The position numbers were made by a program, and so were the translations under genes. Shown here piece after piece: positions 21,924-32,322 of a stretch of DNA of 52,500 nucleotides. The notes below the pieces were generated by a model that was not told the DNA's origin, made no database searches, and saw only the letters and a program-made list of their open reading frames with translations. Each line of letters starts with the position of its first letter. Positions within the stretch are counted from its first letter, which is position 1. The stretch is from Endotrypanum monterogeii (lineage: Eukaryota; Euglenozoa; Kinetoplastea; Trypanosomatida; Trypanosomatidae), in the NCBI GenBank assembly GCA_000333855.2, contig KV784176.1:1-52500 (forward strand), in the 5' to 3' direction.

Positions 21924-22358
21924 ATGACTACCTCGAAGCTTCACTCCCAGCGCAGCAAGAAGCTGCACCAGCTCTCTGCAAAGACGAGTAAGGTGAACCG
22001 AAACCGCAAGTCGCCTCGTCTTTACATGAAGGGTACACTTGCTGGTTACACTCGTGGTCTCTATGGTCAGACTAAGCAGGCCGCGCTGGTACGCGTCGAG
22101 AATGTGAACACCCGTGAGGATGCTAAGTGGTACGTCGGAAAGCGTATCTGCTACGTTTACCACGGCAAGAAGGTCAAGCGGTGCGTGCGCTGGAGCAAGG
22201 CGCCGGCACGTCGCAGCACTGCCCGTGCCCTTTGGGGTCGAGTGACACGCCCGCACGGTAACGCCGGTATGCTGCGCGTGAAGTTCAACGGTGCATCTGT
22301 GCCTGCCTCCGCTATTGGCCGTCGCATTCGTGTGTACCTGTACCCGAGCCAAATCTAA
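21924..22358 (+). CDS. RPL35A: Large-subunit ribosomal protein eL33 (L35a)
   Basis: This is a complete, very basic protein of 144 residues from the cytosolic 60S subunit. It has the eL33 core: an N-terminal basic stretch typical of kinetoplastids (SKLHSQRSKKLHQLSAKTSK), then LYMKGTLAGYTRGLYGQ, AALVRVENVNTREDAKWYVGKR, and the C-terminal VTRPHGNAGMLRVKF and IGRRIRVYLYPSQI. An upstream in-frame ATG at 21879 would add 15 residues, but it lies before the likely splice acceptor at 21902, so ATG 21924 is preferred. Codon choice is GC-ending and biased, as expected for a highly expressed gene. Only one copy is present in the window. Confidence 0.97.
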   Translation: MTTSKLHSQRSKKLHQLSAKTSKVNRNRKSPRLYMKGTLAGYTRGLYGQTKQAALVRVENVNTREDAKWYVGKRICYVYHGKKVKRCVRWSKAPARRSTARALWGRVTRPHGNAGMLRVKFNGASVPASAIGRRIRVYLYPSQI

Positions 22359-22918
22359 GGTGGTGTCGTGTCCTCCGTGATGATTATTTCCGTTTTGTAT
22401 TTTTCTTTTCCTCTTGTGTTTTGATTGTAAAGAAAAAAGAAAGCATATGCATACATCTGTGATGATCAGTGGGGTGCTGCCCTGTGCCAGGTGAGCTCCC
22501 TATCGGATTGGCGCTGTGCATTGGTCGAGGGAAGCTTTTTAGCTTCTCCAAGCAAAGATAGCGATGCTGTGAGAAAATCTTGAATAGGCGTGTTCTGCGG
22601 TCTTGTTGGAGGCACAGACACACTCTGGGTGTGAGTAACACTTTTCAGAGAGAACTTTATTAATGACTCCCACACTGTTGCTGTCTACTGTGTCATTTTT
22701 CGTTTCGTTATCTCTGTCGTTTCCAGCATATAGTCAGCACCTAGCATAGTTTGATCCCTTTCGCTACGCGGAAGTCGTCTCCCAGGACGGGAGTATCGCC
22801 CCCCCATATCTTTACCTCTTGTACTTCTTTGTAGGGGCTTGGACAAAGGAGTTGTTCTTTTGTGCGAAGAGGGACCACCCGATGCGCTTACCCTAAAAAA
22901 AAAGAGGCGATTAGGGCG
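22359..22918 (+). other. Spacer between eL33 and the WD40-like gene, with candidate splice acceptor
   Basis: No gene is seen. A pyrimidine stretch ends in TTTGTAG at 22834 and is a likely spliced-leader acceptor. The leader that would follow contains a four-codon uORF at 22882-22896, out of frame with the downstream gene. Confidence 0.5.
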
Positions 22919-23950
22919 ATGCTGAAGGAGTGCGACGTTTTCTCAGACTCGTATGGCTGTATTATCACGAGGTCTATCGGGTATCAGGCCCCATTTCCTG
23001 TCGTGCGGTTAAGCAACGGCTGGTTTGCAAAGACCCGCAGCCAGACATGCGTCCAGGGATCATGCTTCGTTTCCTCTGGAGGTGAAAAAAACATTTCCCG
23101 GGGTCGTCTCCTCACCATGGATGTATCGGCGTGTGCATCAAGTGTTTCCCTTTTGCAGCTTCTCTCAAGCTCATCTCCTCCACTGACCCTTGAAGCGGAT
23201 GTCGAGTACGTGTCGAAGATCGACAGTGGGGAATCGGTTTCAGCCGTGGTGACTCGTGGCGAGGGAAACCAGTGGAGCACATCTGTATATGTGCAGGGTG
23301 ATGACTCGATATGCGCACCGCGCACACGACGGGCAAACTTTCGCCACACTGCCGCTGTGTCTCTCCTCGGCTCGGCACTATGGCTGGTGGAGGCGGCGAG
23401 CAAGGACTCTGGTGTGCGCGCAGTACACCGCTGCTCACTCTCTACAGCGCTTGAGGGTGGGGCGTCCGAGTCAACTTTGATCAGCAGTGATCTTGGACGA
23501 CCGCTCGACATCGTTGCTCTTACTGAGGATGTCGCGCTTGTTCTAGGTACCAAGGGTGTCACGCTGGCGGATCGACGACAGCGCAGCTCCGATATCCTCT
23601 TGTGTTCTGCATTACTGAATGGTGGCGCGACAGGCGACAAACAGCTGCTGACTTTCGGTGAGGACTACACTCTGCGTGCCTTCGACTTACGACACATATC
23701 AGCTCCCCTCTTCGAGTCGAGTTCCGCTTCTTATTTGCGCATAAAGTCAGAGGTTGGCAATCGAGCTTCTCTTTTGGTGGCTTCTGACATCACGGGTATT
23801 TTTGATGTGCTCCACCTGACCACCGTAGCATCCCTGCAGCACTCGGGCGACACGGTGCTGGATGCGGTTATTCTTCCTAGTCAGCAGAGTGGAGTTCGTG
23901 TGTGCACCAGCACCGGAAGTGGAATGATTTGCGACTGGACCGTGGCTTAA
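22919..23950 (+). CDS. WD40-like beta-propeller protein, function unknown
   Basis: This is a protein of 343 residues. The C-terminal half has blocks with WD40 character: a run KQLLTFGEDYTLRAFDLRH (strand, turn, then D-x-R in place of W-D), and an end GVRVCTSTGSGMICDWTV that looks like the closing strand of a propeller. The N-terminal half is Ser-rich with short alternating strands and no clear signature. There is no signal peptide or membrane segment. The ATG at 22919 is preferred over a GTG at 22862. I cannot name the orthologue; small propellers of this size include subunits of nuclear pore, SEA/GATOR and peroxisome import complexes. The gene lies between eL33 and a long spacer, which gives no functional hint. 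Confidence 0.6.
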   Translation: MLKECDVFSDSYGCIITRSIGYQAPFPVVRLSNGWFAKTRSQTCVQGSCFVSSGGEKNISRGRLLTMDVSACASSVSLLQLLSSSSPPLTLEADVEYVSKIDSGESVSAVVTRGEGNQWSTSVYVQGDDSICAPRTRRANFRHTAAVSLLGSALWLVEAASKDSGVRAVHRCSLSTALEGGASESTLISSDLGRPLDIVALTEDVALVLGTKGVTLADRRQRSSDILLCSALLNGGATGDKQLLTFGEDYTLRAFDLRHISAPLFESSSASYLRIKSEVGNRASLLVASDITGIFDVLHLTTVASLQHSGDTVLDAVILPSQQSGVRVCTSTGSGMICDWTVA

Positions 23951-24720
23951 TTTTCAGATCCCCTCGTGATGTAATACATATATACATCTTTTTCCGTCGA
24001 TGAGCAAGTGATACATTTTGTCTTGAGCTGTACTCAGCGGGTTACTGAGTGCAGCAAGCACTAGCTTCAGAAATCAAAGTCAAGAGCTGGCGCCTGAGTA
24101 GCCAAGCTCTCCCCTTTGGTACTTCTTTTCATTGCTTTGTCGAGGAAGTCAACCCTTTCTCCGACGAAATGCTCCAAAGGGACGGGGTAAGACAAGGAGA
24201 GGTGCGGTGGGGCTGGTGTGCGACTGTACAGGCACATATACGCGCACAGGGGGCAAAGCAAAAGAAGAACATGAGTAGAGCGCCGTCCGTAGTCTGAAAA
24301 AATGAGGCGAGATGTTTCTGCTGTGCCTACAGCACGCCTTTAGCACACATCCCAACCACCACCACCAAACATTTCGAACTCGCTTTCTTTTGGTCTCGTC
24401 GTCACTGCCTCCTGTCGTGTTACGATATAGAGCTCCCCCTCCCCCCTTTCTCCCTGTCTGCCGAAGGGATGAAGACGGTAAAGGGTGTTGCTCTCTGTAC
24501 CATAACGGCCTTCTTTGTGTTTCCCCGCTGATTGACATTCTGGAGCAATAGAGCTCATATGCCATTGCTTTCAGGCAATACGCCTGCTTAATCTATCATC
24601 AACGATCCCTGTAGCCGGAGCTGTTACCTACAACCGTTTATTGACTTCTTCTTCCACTTTTTCTCGTCTCCAGTTGTGGTTGTATCTCTAGGGGAGAGGA
24701 GGGGGAGGGGCATCAGTGTT

Positions 24721-24741
24721 AGGCTGGTTTGGGACCAGCCT
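24721..24741. repeat. Perfect short inverted repeat (8-bp stem, 5-nt loop)
   Basis: AGGCTGGT and ACCAGCCT flank the loop TTGGG. It could form an RNA hairpin in a UTR. No T run follows it directly, so it is not a bacterial-style terminator. Confidence 0.7.
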
Positions 24742-26126
24742 GTCGTGTGCACGTAGTGGTCTATATATTTTTGTTTTTTCCGAGGTGCGCTCGTCGCGAT
24801 GGCTGACAAAAATGATAAGAAGCTAACAGGTGTGCTTGCCGGTGTTTTTCCAGTCTCCTGTCGCCTTTACCAGGGGAGATGCGGGCAGTGGTGTCATCAG
24901 GATTTATCACACGCATGAGAAGAACACTGGGGTGCAATTCATTCCTTAATCCCTTGGCTGTATGCTGCTTCTTACGCAGCGACTGCACTATTCCGAAGCT
25001 GCTTGATTTGATGACTGTGCAAGGATGTGAGTTATGGCTTTGCTGCCTAAAATTATTTTTACTTTTCTGCTGCGTGTCCGAGATTCACGTGCGCCAACGG
25101 GTGCACTGGTCTAGATGCGGGCTTTCAAAGGGTGTGCGATTGTATCCTAGTGGGTAGTTGTGGGTGTTGAATCACGCCCAGAAGCTACGCGAGGTGTGCG
25201 CGTGTGGGGGAAGTGGGTTGCCAGTGTTGTCCTAGGAGACTGGCAATGGTGCCGTGCCAGAGATCACGTTCGCTGAGTGATTGTGAGAAGTCTTTGATGG
25301 TTCCATTTCCACGATATCCGAGGTGTATTCAACACTAGCACACGATCGCAGTTTTTAAAACGCATACGTCGTTGGTGCGGCTGATTTCCCCTACACTTCC
25401 TTCCCCACACAATATTAATTTTTTTTTTTTGACCTACGGACACAAGTGCTTCCAAAAAGAATGTAATGGCATTGCTTTGTTATCGCCGCAGCAGCGTCCT
25501 CTCTACACGTTTCTTATTTTCCGGTGCCCAGTGTCGCCCGCGCTGCTCTTTCACTTATCATCCTCTTTCGATTGCTTGATCCTTACCCTTGATTGGTGGG
25601 GGTGGAATGTACAGCTTACAGGGGAATCCGATTGACAAAATAATCGGAAGTAGAAGACGCCCGCTGTGAATGTGGCCCTCTGTGCGATAGTTCTCCAGCA
25701 CTACTCTCCTGGTGAGGTAGTCCCGTCAGTAGGAGGGGAGAGGGGGGGGGGTGCAGGCGGCCAGGCGAGAAGAGACACGGGGAGCGAGGAAAGGAGTGGG
25801 GGTGGGCGTAAGCGAGACGTAAAAGAAAAGAGCGTTGGTGCTGGCTACTTTTTTCTTCCTCTTCCCTTTTTCCAAACGTTCATTTTCTGTATCGAGGCAG
25901 TGTGGGTTCTCGTTGCCACGACTGTTTTTTCACGTGAGCTCGGCGATTCTCGCCTCTTAAATTCTCTGCTTTGCTCTCTCGAGTCGTTTTGTTTCTGTGG
26001 TATATATCTCGTTTACAACCGTTTCGCTGGATTTCTCATCTCGGCAAGCCGCACCATCGGACTCAGTCGGTGGCACCAGTAGTATGGACATGCGTAGGTG
26101 TTGATAAGCGCAAGTGTAATGCTCTT

Positions 26127-26327
26127 TACACACACATACATATATCTATACACATATATATACACACACATACATATATATATACATATATATATATATA
26201 CATATATAGACATATATATATATAGACATATATAGATATATGTATAGATATATATAGATATCTATGTATATATATGTGTATATATATATCTATGTATATA
26301 GATATCTATATGTATGTATATATAGAT
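26127..26327. repeat. Imperfect TA/CA dinucleotide tract of about 200 bp
   Basis: The tract is mainly TATA with scattered CACA and TAGATA units, including several TATAGATATA-like near-palindromes. It can form cruciforms or slipped structures. It is the longest simple-sequence block in the window. Confidence 0.85.
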
Positions 26328-27033
26328 TTGGGTGTAAACTGAGTTTCTTTACCATGCCTGTGCGTGCCTGCCACACACATCTATGCACGTTCAGACACTC
26401 CCTATCGTGCTCACGTACTATTCCTTAAAAAAAAAATCCGGCCCCATCTCCCTGTGCTCCTGCGTGTATACAACTTTTGATGCACGTATGCATAAACACA
26501 CCCACGGTCTCGAAACAACGGAGAGGGAGACCCCTATTCGCAGGTGTTGTCCGTGTACATATTTTCCTGATCGGGGAGAGAGGAAGAGGGATTTCTGTGC
26601 TCCGTTAAAAAAGACATGGGGGTGGGTGCTAGTACACTGCTACGCGACACATCTACTTATCTTTACCCCCTTTTTTTTCTGACACCTCTCTAGACATTTT
26701 CTTTTTGAAACTCTGCAGGAGCTCACCGTTGTCCTTTTCTTCTGCAGCCAAATGCCGAACTCAACGATGGCGGTTGACAGTTTTTTGCGGTTTCCCTCGT
26801 TCCCACACTGCGGTGGGCCGGTGCTTTTGCGTGTGCGCGGGTGTGTCTACTGGTGTTTGTTGTCTTTTTGACTCCCCCTGTTTTGCCTCTCTTCTCTTGA
26901 TATTCCCGGAAAGGTGACTCAGTCATGACGAGGGAGGGGGAGAAGATCTGAGAATTTTTCCGTCATCTCAAAATTAACAAAAAATGGGGTTCCATACATT
27001 GTTAAAAAACTTACCAACATTTCGTTTTATAGA

Positions 27034-27058
27034 GTGTGTGTGTGTGTGTGTGTGTGTG
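27034..27058. repeat. (GT)n microsatellite
   Basis: About 12 GT units lie in the spacer before the Nudix gene. Confidence 0.9.
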
Positions 27059-27414
27059 GCCCTTAATTCATGTTTTGTTCCATACCTCTACATGTTTTTG
27101 TTTTTCGTTGCTGGAAGCGGATGCCATATACATCCGTCATTCTCAGAGGCGAAGGATACGATTGCTTAGGTCTCGTAAGCGCTGCCCACTTAACGAGCAC
27201 GGGTTCTACTCAGCTAAACCCCATTTCCCCCTTTCCGTTTTCTGCCTCTGTGTATGTCTTGGACGCTTCTGTTATAATCTCTGCCTTCACAAACAGTTTT
27301 TCTCCCTCAACTTTCAAATACATACATTCCTACCTTCGTGGACTTATGCTCTCGTAAACACATCGCGGTCTTGTATTTTATACTGTGATCGTGGAGTATG
27401 CTCAAAATAAAGTT

Positions 27415-28404
27415 ATGAGACCACCTCTATTGTGTGTCCCGCCGGGACAGACAGCACTGCTGCGCCACGAGCACGAGCGCCGTATGAAGGGTTTCATTTC
27501 CCGCCTTATCATCCCTTCCGCAAAGCCATGCGTATTGGTTTGCAAGGAAGGCGGATCGAAGTTGTTGGTGGGCGGTGACACGAGAAAATGGCTGCACTCT
27601 CATCCGCTGCACGAGGCGGACTCGTTCTTGAAGATTCCCCTTTCTGGAGCGGTGTACGTTGGGGAGGACGTGGCAGAGTCCCGCCACGTGTTTGTGGTGG
27701 GCGAAGAGGAAGTCCGAGGGGAGTATCTACAGCACCATGAGTGGGTGGCATCAAGAAGTGTGTTCTCGTCGGTAGGGTCGACAGACCGGGCGCTACTGAG
27801 CCTTGCTCTCTCGATGAAGCATTGGGCTTTTGTGACGCCATTTTGTTCGCGATGCAGTGGCGTCATGCATTCTATAGACTATGGGATGACGCGTGAGTGC
27901 ACTCGCTGCAAAGAGCGCATATACCCGACTGTGACCCCTGCGGTTATTGTCGCGGTGCTCGATGGTAAGGGCAACGTTATCCTGTCGGAGCGCCGCAGTG
28001 ATCGCGAGAAACTGTTGACAGGGTGCGGTAAACCTCGCTTTTCGGTTCTCGCAGGGTTTGTGGCGCAGGGGGAGTCTGCAGAGGCTGCAGTAGTACGCGA
28101 GGTCATGGAGGAGGCGCGGGCAAACGTAACGAGCCTGCATTATGTCGGATCCCAGTCTTGGCCTTTCCCCTATCAGCTCATGATGTGCTATTATGCAGTG
28201 TCTACTGAGAGTCCGAACCTAGTCGCCGAGGAGAAGGAGTTGGCTCAAGTTCGTTGGGTCCCAAAAGAGGATGTTGGCAAAGCGCTAGCGGGGGACCACG
28301 AGGAGTTCATTACCTCTCCTCCGAACACTGCGACTCATTATCTACTACAGGAATGGGTGAGCGGGCGGGTGGATGACTGGGGCAGGCCAGTCGCCCGTTT
28401 TTAG
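27415..28404 (+). CDS. NADH pyrophosphatase / NAD-cap hydrolase, NudC-NUDT12 type
   Basis: This Nudix hydrolase of 329 residues should split NADH or NAD to NMN(H) and AMP, and may remove NAD caps from RNA. The family's layout is complete. A variable N-terminal domain is followed by a zinc ribbon with C144, C147, C162 and C165, then the Nudix fold with box G214-x5-E220-x7-R228-E229-x2-E232-E233. The family-specific SQPWPFP motif appears as SQSWPFP at 246-252. The Gly near the end of the usual Nudix box is replaced (EEARA), while the metal-binding glutamates are kept. The C-terminus ARF is only remotely like a peroxisomal PTS1, so glycosomal location is doubtful. The ATG at 27415 is used; a GTG at 27385 is not a eukaryotic start. 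An upstream ATG at 27398 opens a six-codon frame that overlaps this start. Confidence 0.92.
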   Translation: MRPPLLCVPPGQTALLRHEHERRMKGFISRLIIPSAKPCVLVCKEGGSKLLVGGDTRKWLHSHPLHEADSFLKIPLSGAVYVGEDVAESRHVFVVGEEEVRGEYLQHHEWVASRSVFSSVGSTDRALLSLALSMKHWAFVTPFCSRCSGVMHSIDYGMTRECTRCKERIYPTVTPAVIVAVLDGKGNVILSERRSDREKLLTGCGKPRFSVLAGFVAQGESAEAAVVREVMEEARANVTSLHYVGSQSWPFPYQLMMCYYAVSTESPNLVAEEKELAQVRWVPKEDVGKALAGDHEEFITSPPNTATHYLLQEWVSGRVDDWGRPVARF

Positions 28405-30657
28405 AATACATGCAGAGTGAGCATGGTGAGGATGAGGCGAGGGGGGGAGACAAAAAACGAAAAAAAAACAGCAAATGAAGAAGTTTCCTACACTGCGAGT
28501 CAACGAACACTGTTGCGTATGAGTTGTTGTGCCCTCTACAGCTTCTCATGTTCCATCTTTTCTATTGGTTGTGTTTTTTTTTCTTACTTCCGTATCCCAT
28601 CTCGGGAAACTTTTGCTTCGGGTACCCGCCCCGAGTGTGGCAGGGGAAAACCTACGGCGCACACGCAGACTCGCTGCGAAGATGGCACTTAGCCTAATTT
28701 TTTTTTGTCAATTAAAGCCTTCGTTTCTGTTAGTGTGTGGGCGTATGTGCCTACAAGACACCACATCCAGCAGGATGCTCTTGTTTTTCTCTGTCCCACA
28801 CAGCAGCTGCGTAAAATTATGTTGCACCGGTGATTGGACTGCATCAGGATTTTCACGGCTGCACATGAATGGCTGGCGAGTGTATCGACGGACTTGACTG
28901 CTTTCTTAGCATTGACCAACTGAGGTATATATATTTATGTATATCTTCTTGTAAGGGATGTGGCGAGGGCAGAGCTCTTCTGTCTGCCTCAGTGACGGCG
29001 TCCCACCCTCTACGGGATGGCGCATACACCGACATGTGGTACTCCGGAAAATCTCGTATTTCCTGTTTTTTTCCCGTCCGCTGTGCAATTACATTTGCGA
29101 GTAGCGAAAAGGGTCATGACTGGCGGTGATTCTGAACATTAATATGAAGATGCGGACGCCTACTCGTGCTATCACGGTATAGGCGCGGCGTTTAGCCACC
29201 GAGTTTTTTTTTTTTTTGGGACTGTTGTTTGCTGGAGTGGGGCTGTAGCTGGTGGGTTGGCCTCACTCTCACCGTCGCTGAAGTCTATTTCGGTTTACTA
29301 TTTAGTTGCGAGGTCATTGAGTGTTGCTAGGTCGCCCCTTTATTCTTCTGGGAGATCTTGCAGCGAGGTGCAGATAGGATGGCATGAAACGTGAAATGGC
29401 GCCCGTGGCGTCTGGCTGTATCGCTGAGCGTTATTTTGAAGTGAATCATATTCGAGTCGCTGTAGCACGTGATCGACCTTCTGGGAAGCGACGTAAATGG
29501 TTCCATCGCTGTGCGGGGGTCAGATGTAGTTGCACGCGAGTGTTGCCGCAAGCGCTCGTGCCTGTCGCTTGTCTTAGCGATATCCATCTTCTTACAAGGT
29601 GCTCTGCGTGGAGAGCGTGTTGCCCTGCTTTAGTCTCACGCAACGAAGTGAACGTTGTGAGACGGTTTTCTAACGATTTTGAACGTTGTGTGGTACCACC
29701 GGATCATTACTGGCCGAGTCCCTGGTATGATTATTGACATGAGCATGCGGCATGCATCACGTGCTGCTGTGCTTGTGGATCCTGGCTCAGAGTCCTGGAG
29801 GGCGAGGTCCTGTAGATACACCAGAGGATAGCTAAGCGGCACAAAGGATGCTTCTCAGTGTACATGTGCTCTTCCTCCTGTGTTTCGCTTGTGGCATGTG
29901 TGTGGAGAAGCTGGTTGGTCACTGTGTGGCCTTCTTCGGTGACATATATATATATATATATACTTTTCGCTTGGTTGCACCTGTACGGACGTCGAGGAAG
30001 TCACTGGCTGCCACCGAGGCCGGTGTCTAGCACACCGTGGCTGGTTTCTCACCTTCAAAGTTTATAAGTTGTGTATCATTTTTTTTTTTTCAAATACCCC
30101 TGATTTTTAATATTGTCGCTGTGGTTACCAGGTCACGTCAACTGTGTCTACTCGGGTTTGATGGAAGACAACACTGCCTATTCTCGCCACCCCAAATCAG
30201 CTCATCGCTGATCAGGTGATACGGTATCACAAAGTTTCTCTTCATAGCTATGAATTCGTTTCGTTTTTTCGTTTTTCAAATCCCCTATACGGTGCGATGG
30301 TTATGCTTTTGTTTGTTTGCCCCCCCCCTGCCTTCCCTGCGGAGGTGTCTTTCTCAGAGTTCCCCCACCTCTGTCAAACGATCTCCTCTGTTATTCAGCA
30401 CCTCTATATTTTTATCTTCCTCCAAAGCAATAAAACACACATCGAAAAAAAATCACGAATTCTCCCGCAGATGTTTTTTTCTTTTTTTTCGTACGCCCCT
30501 GCTCGTTTACCGCAAGGCGTCCCCCAACTACTTGTCGGGCTCTCTTTAACAATACTGTTGTTCCTTAATGACTCTGCGCCCTTTCGGAGACTTGAGGACC
30601 TTTTTTTTTTCAACTACATCTTTTGCTGAACTCATTCTCAATTCTCCTTTTTCAAAT

Positions 30658-30706
<49 letters not shown>

Positions 30707-31080
30707 TCCTTCGTGTAATCGATGCTGGTGATTTTCGTTGATTTGTTCCTACAAACACACACACACACGCAGATGCACACGATCATCTAAAGTGTCTTTC
30801 CGTTCTCTTTTCCCGTTTTCTCCGTTACTTCAGAGCTGCACACAGTATTTTATTTTTCACAAATAAAAAAAAACTACAACAAAAGGGAAGCGCTCTGTCT
30901 GGTGTGTGTGTGTGTGTGTGTATGCATGTTCAGATCGTCTAATGGACTTCTAGTCGTTTTCAGATCACCTGATACTTTTTTTTTTGACGTGTGTGCCCTT
31001 ACTGAGTCATACACATTGTGTTCCATTTTCTTCGCAACCTGCTCCCCCATCTTCCCCATCGTTTTCTCAACACAGTGAAG
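28405..31080 (+). other. Spacer (2.7 kb) between the Nudix and dehydrogenase genes
   Basis: No supported gene is seen. It holds (TA)n at 29944-29962, a joined (CA)n(TA)n tract at 30657-30703, (GT)n at about 30903-30922, and several poly-T runs, including 12 Ts ending near 30985 that may serve the next gene's trans-splicing. Short frames such as 29384-29737 are not recognisable. Confidence 0.55.
30657..30703. repeat. Compound (CA)n(TA)n microsatellite
   Basis: About nine CA units run directly into about 14 TA units. The same compound type recurs at 37645-37704 and 37727-37790. Confidence 0.9.
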
Positions 31081-32322
31081 ATGGTACGAGTAGGCAACTG
31101 TTACATACCGTGGTCGGTGTTTACGCTTTCGGAGCTGCGTGCTAGCATATCTCAAATCGTGCTCCTGCTTACTTGGTATGCCATACTGGGTCCACTCTCC
31201 CGTCGCGGCGCTGCCGGTTACCTGTCGTTGTTTGTTTTCACAGTGACTGTGTTTCTTTTTCCGCGGCGCATCGCCTCTGGGTTACCACTGCGCTACGGGT
31301 CACTGCGACGGTGGAGGTCGTCACCGGTAAATTTCCGAAAGACGTCGACATTCCTGAAGACACTCATGTCAAAGAAGATATCCGCGACTGGTGTCTCAGT
31401 AGAGGGTTTCGGTGCGCACCCGGTTGCGGTGATTACCGGCGGGGAGCGCGGTATAGGCGCCCGGGTTGTAGAGCAGCTGCTGCGTGAGGGCTTCGAAGTT
31501 GTCCTGTGCTGCCCGTTCCAGGCGCAGGCGCAGCGCACCATCACAAAGCTGGGGCAGCGCATCCCAGGCCCTCTGATTCGCTTCCTCAAGTTGAATCTCA
31601 ACGACGAGGATAGCGTGCGTCGATGTGCTGCAGAGGTGCTGCGCGCGACGCCGAGGATTGATCTTCTCATCAACAACGCCGGTTTTGCCAATCCCCTGTT
31701 TTACCAGGTGAATAAGCGCGGCTACGAAGTTGTTCTCTCGATAAACTTTCTCGGCCATGTCCTTTTCACGGAGCTCCTGCTAGAGCGGGTGAAGGCCAGT
31801 GGACCCTCCCGTATTGTGAATGTGGCGTCATTGATGCACCTCTTTGCGTGTTTGCCTGGCCCATGCAGCACACCGCTAGATGCCATGGTCGCCAATTGTA
31901 ATCCGAAGTCACCCCACCACACACACAATTACAGTCTTTCGAAGCTGCTACTTGTGTGCTACACCCGTGATCTGGCGAGGCGCCTTAGCGGAACGGAAAC
32001 GGTGGCGGTGGCGTTACACCCGGGTGCGGTTCTCACAGATATCTACGCCTTGGGTGCTGTGTTCATGAAGATCTTTTTGCGGACTGTGTTCAAATTCCCG
32101 GGGGAGGGTGCCGAGGTAGTCCTTCACTGTGCTCTGGCGGAAGGCATCCGGAGTGGATCTTTTTATGCAGACAGCGCCGAGTACGAAAGACTCGTCTCCC
32201 CACTAGCTCTCGATGATGCGCATAACGAGCGCCTTCGGCGCGTCTTGCTGCGCTATTTTGCTTTGGACGGAGCCCCGCCGACAGGGAAGTTGCTCGGCGA
32301 GGTGGCTGGCTCTACGCTGTGA
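31081..32322 (+). CDS. Short-chain dehydrogenase/reductase, retinol-dehydrogenase-like, membrane-anchored
   Basis: This is a protein of 413 residues with an extended N-terminus. The NAD(P)-binding core starts near residue 113 and has the classical SDR motifs: TGGERGIG (119-126), NNAG (198-201), Ser250 and the catalytic pair Y284-x3-K288 (YSLSK), then HPGAVLTD (313-320), which is common in the RDH11-14/WWOX-like group. Two hydrophobic segments (about 22-38 and 46-61) precede the core and suggest anchoring in the ER or another membrane, with a basic stretch after them. The family reduces or oxidises lipid-type alcohols and ketones; the substrate here cannot be told. The ATG at 31081 is preferred to a GTG at 31018. 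No break is seen. Confidence 0.88.
   Translation: MVRVGNCYIPWSVFTLSELRASISQIVLLLTWYAILGPLSRRGAAGYLSLFVFTVTVFLFPRRIASGLPLRYGSLRRWRSSPVNFRKTSTFLKTLMSKKISATGVSVEGFGAHPVAVITGGERGIGARVVEQLLREGFEVVLCCPFQAQAQRTITKLGQRIPGPLIRFLKLNLNDEDSVRRCAAEVLRATPRIDLLINNAGFANPLFYQVNKRGYEVVLSINFLGHVLFTELLLERVKASGPSRIVNVASLMHLFACLPGPCSTPLDAMVANCNPKSPHHTHNYSLSKLLLVCYTRDLARRLSGTETVAVALHPGAVLTDIYALGAVFMKIFLRTVFKFPGEGAEVVLHCALAEGIRSGSFYADSAEYERLVSPLALDDAHNERLRRVLLRYFALDGAPPTGKLLGEVAGSTL

Larger units (their letters stand above)
23951..27414 (+). other. Long spacer (3.5 kb) without a supported gene
   Basis: Nothing protein-like is recognised on either strand. It contains a perfect 8-bp inverted repeat (24721-24741), a G10 run at about 25742-25751, about 200 bp of TA/CA-rich repeat (26127-26327), poly-A and poly-T runs, and a (GT)n tract at 27034-27058. 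Confidence 0.55.

Noticed and set aside
29384..29737. 117-codon ORF in the spacer after the Nudix gene
   Set aside because: No recognisable motif, no clear acceptor, a short ATG frame directly before it, and Cys/Arg-rich composition typical of chance frames.
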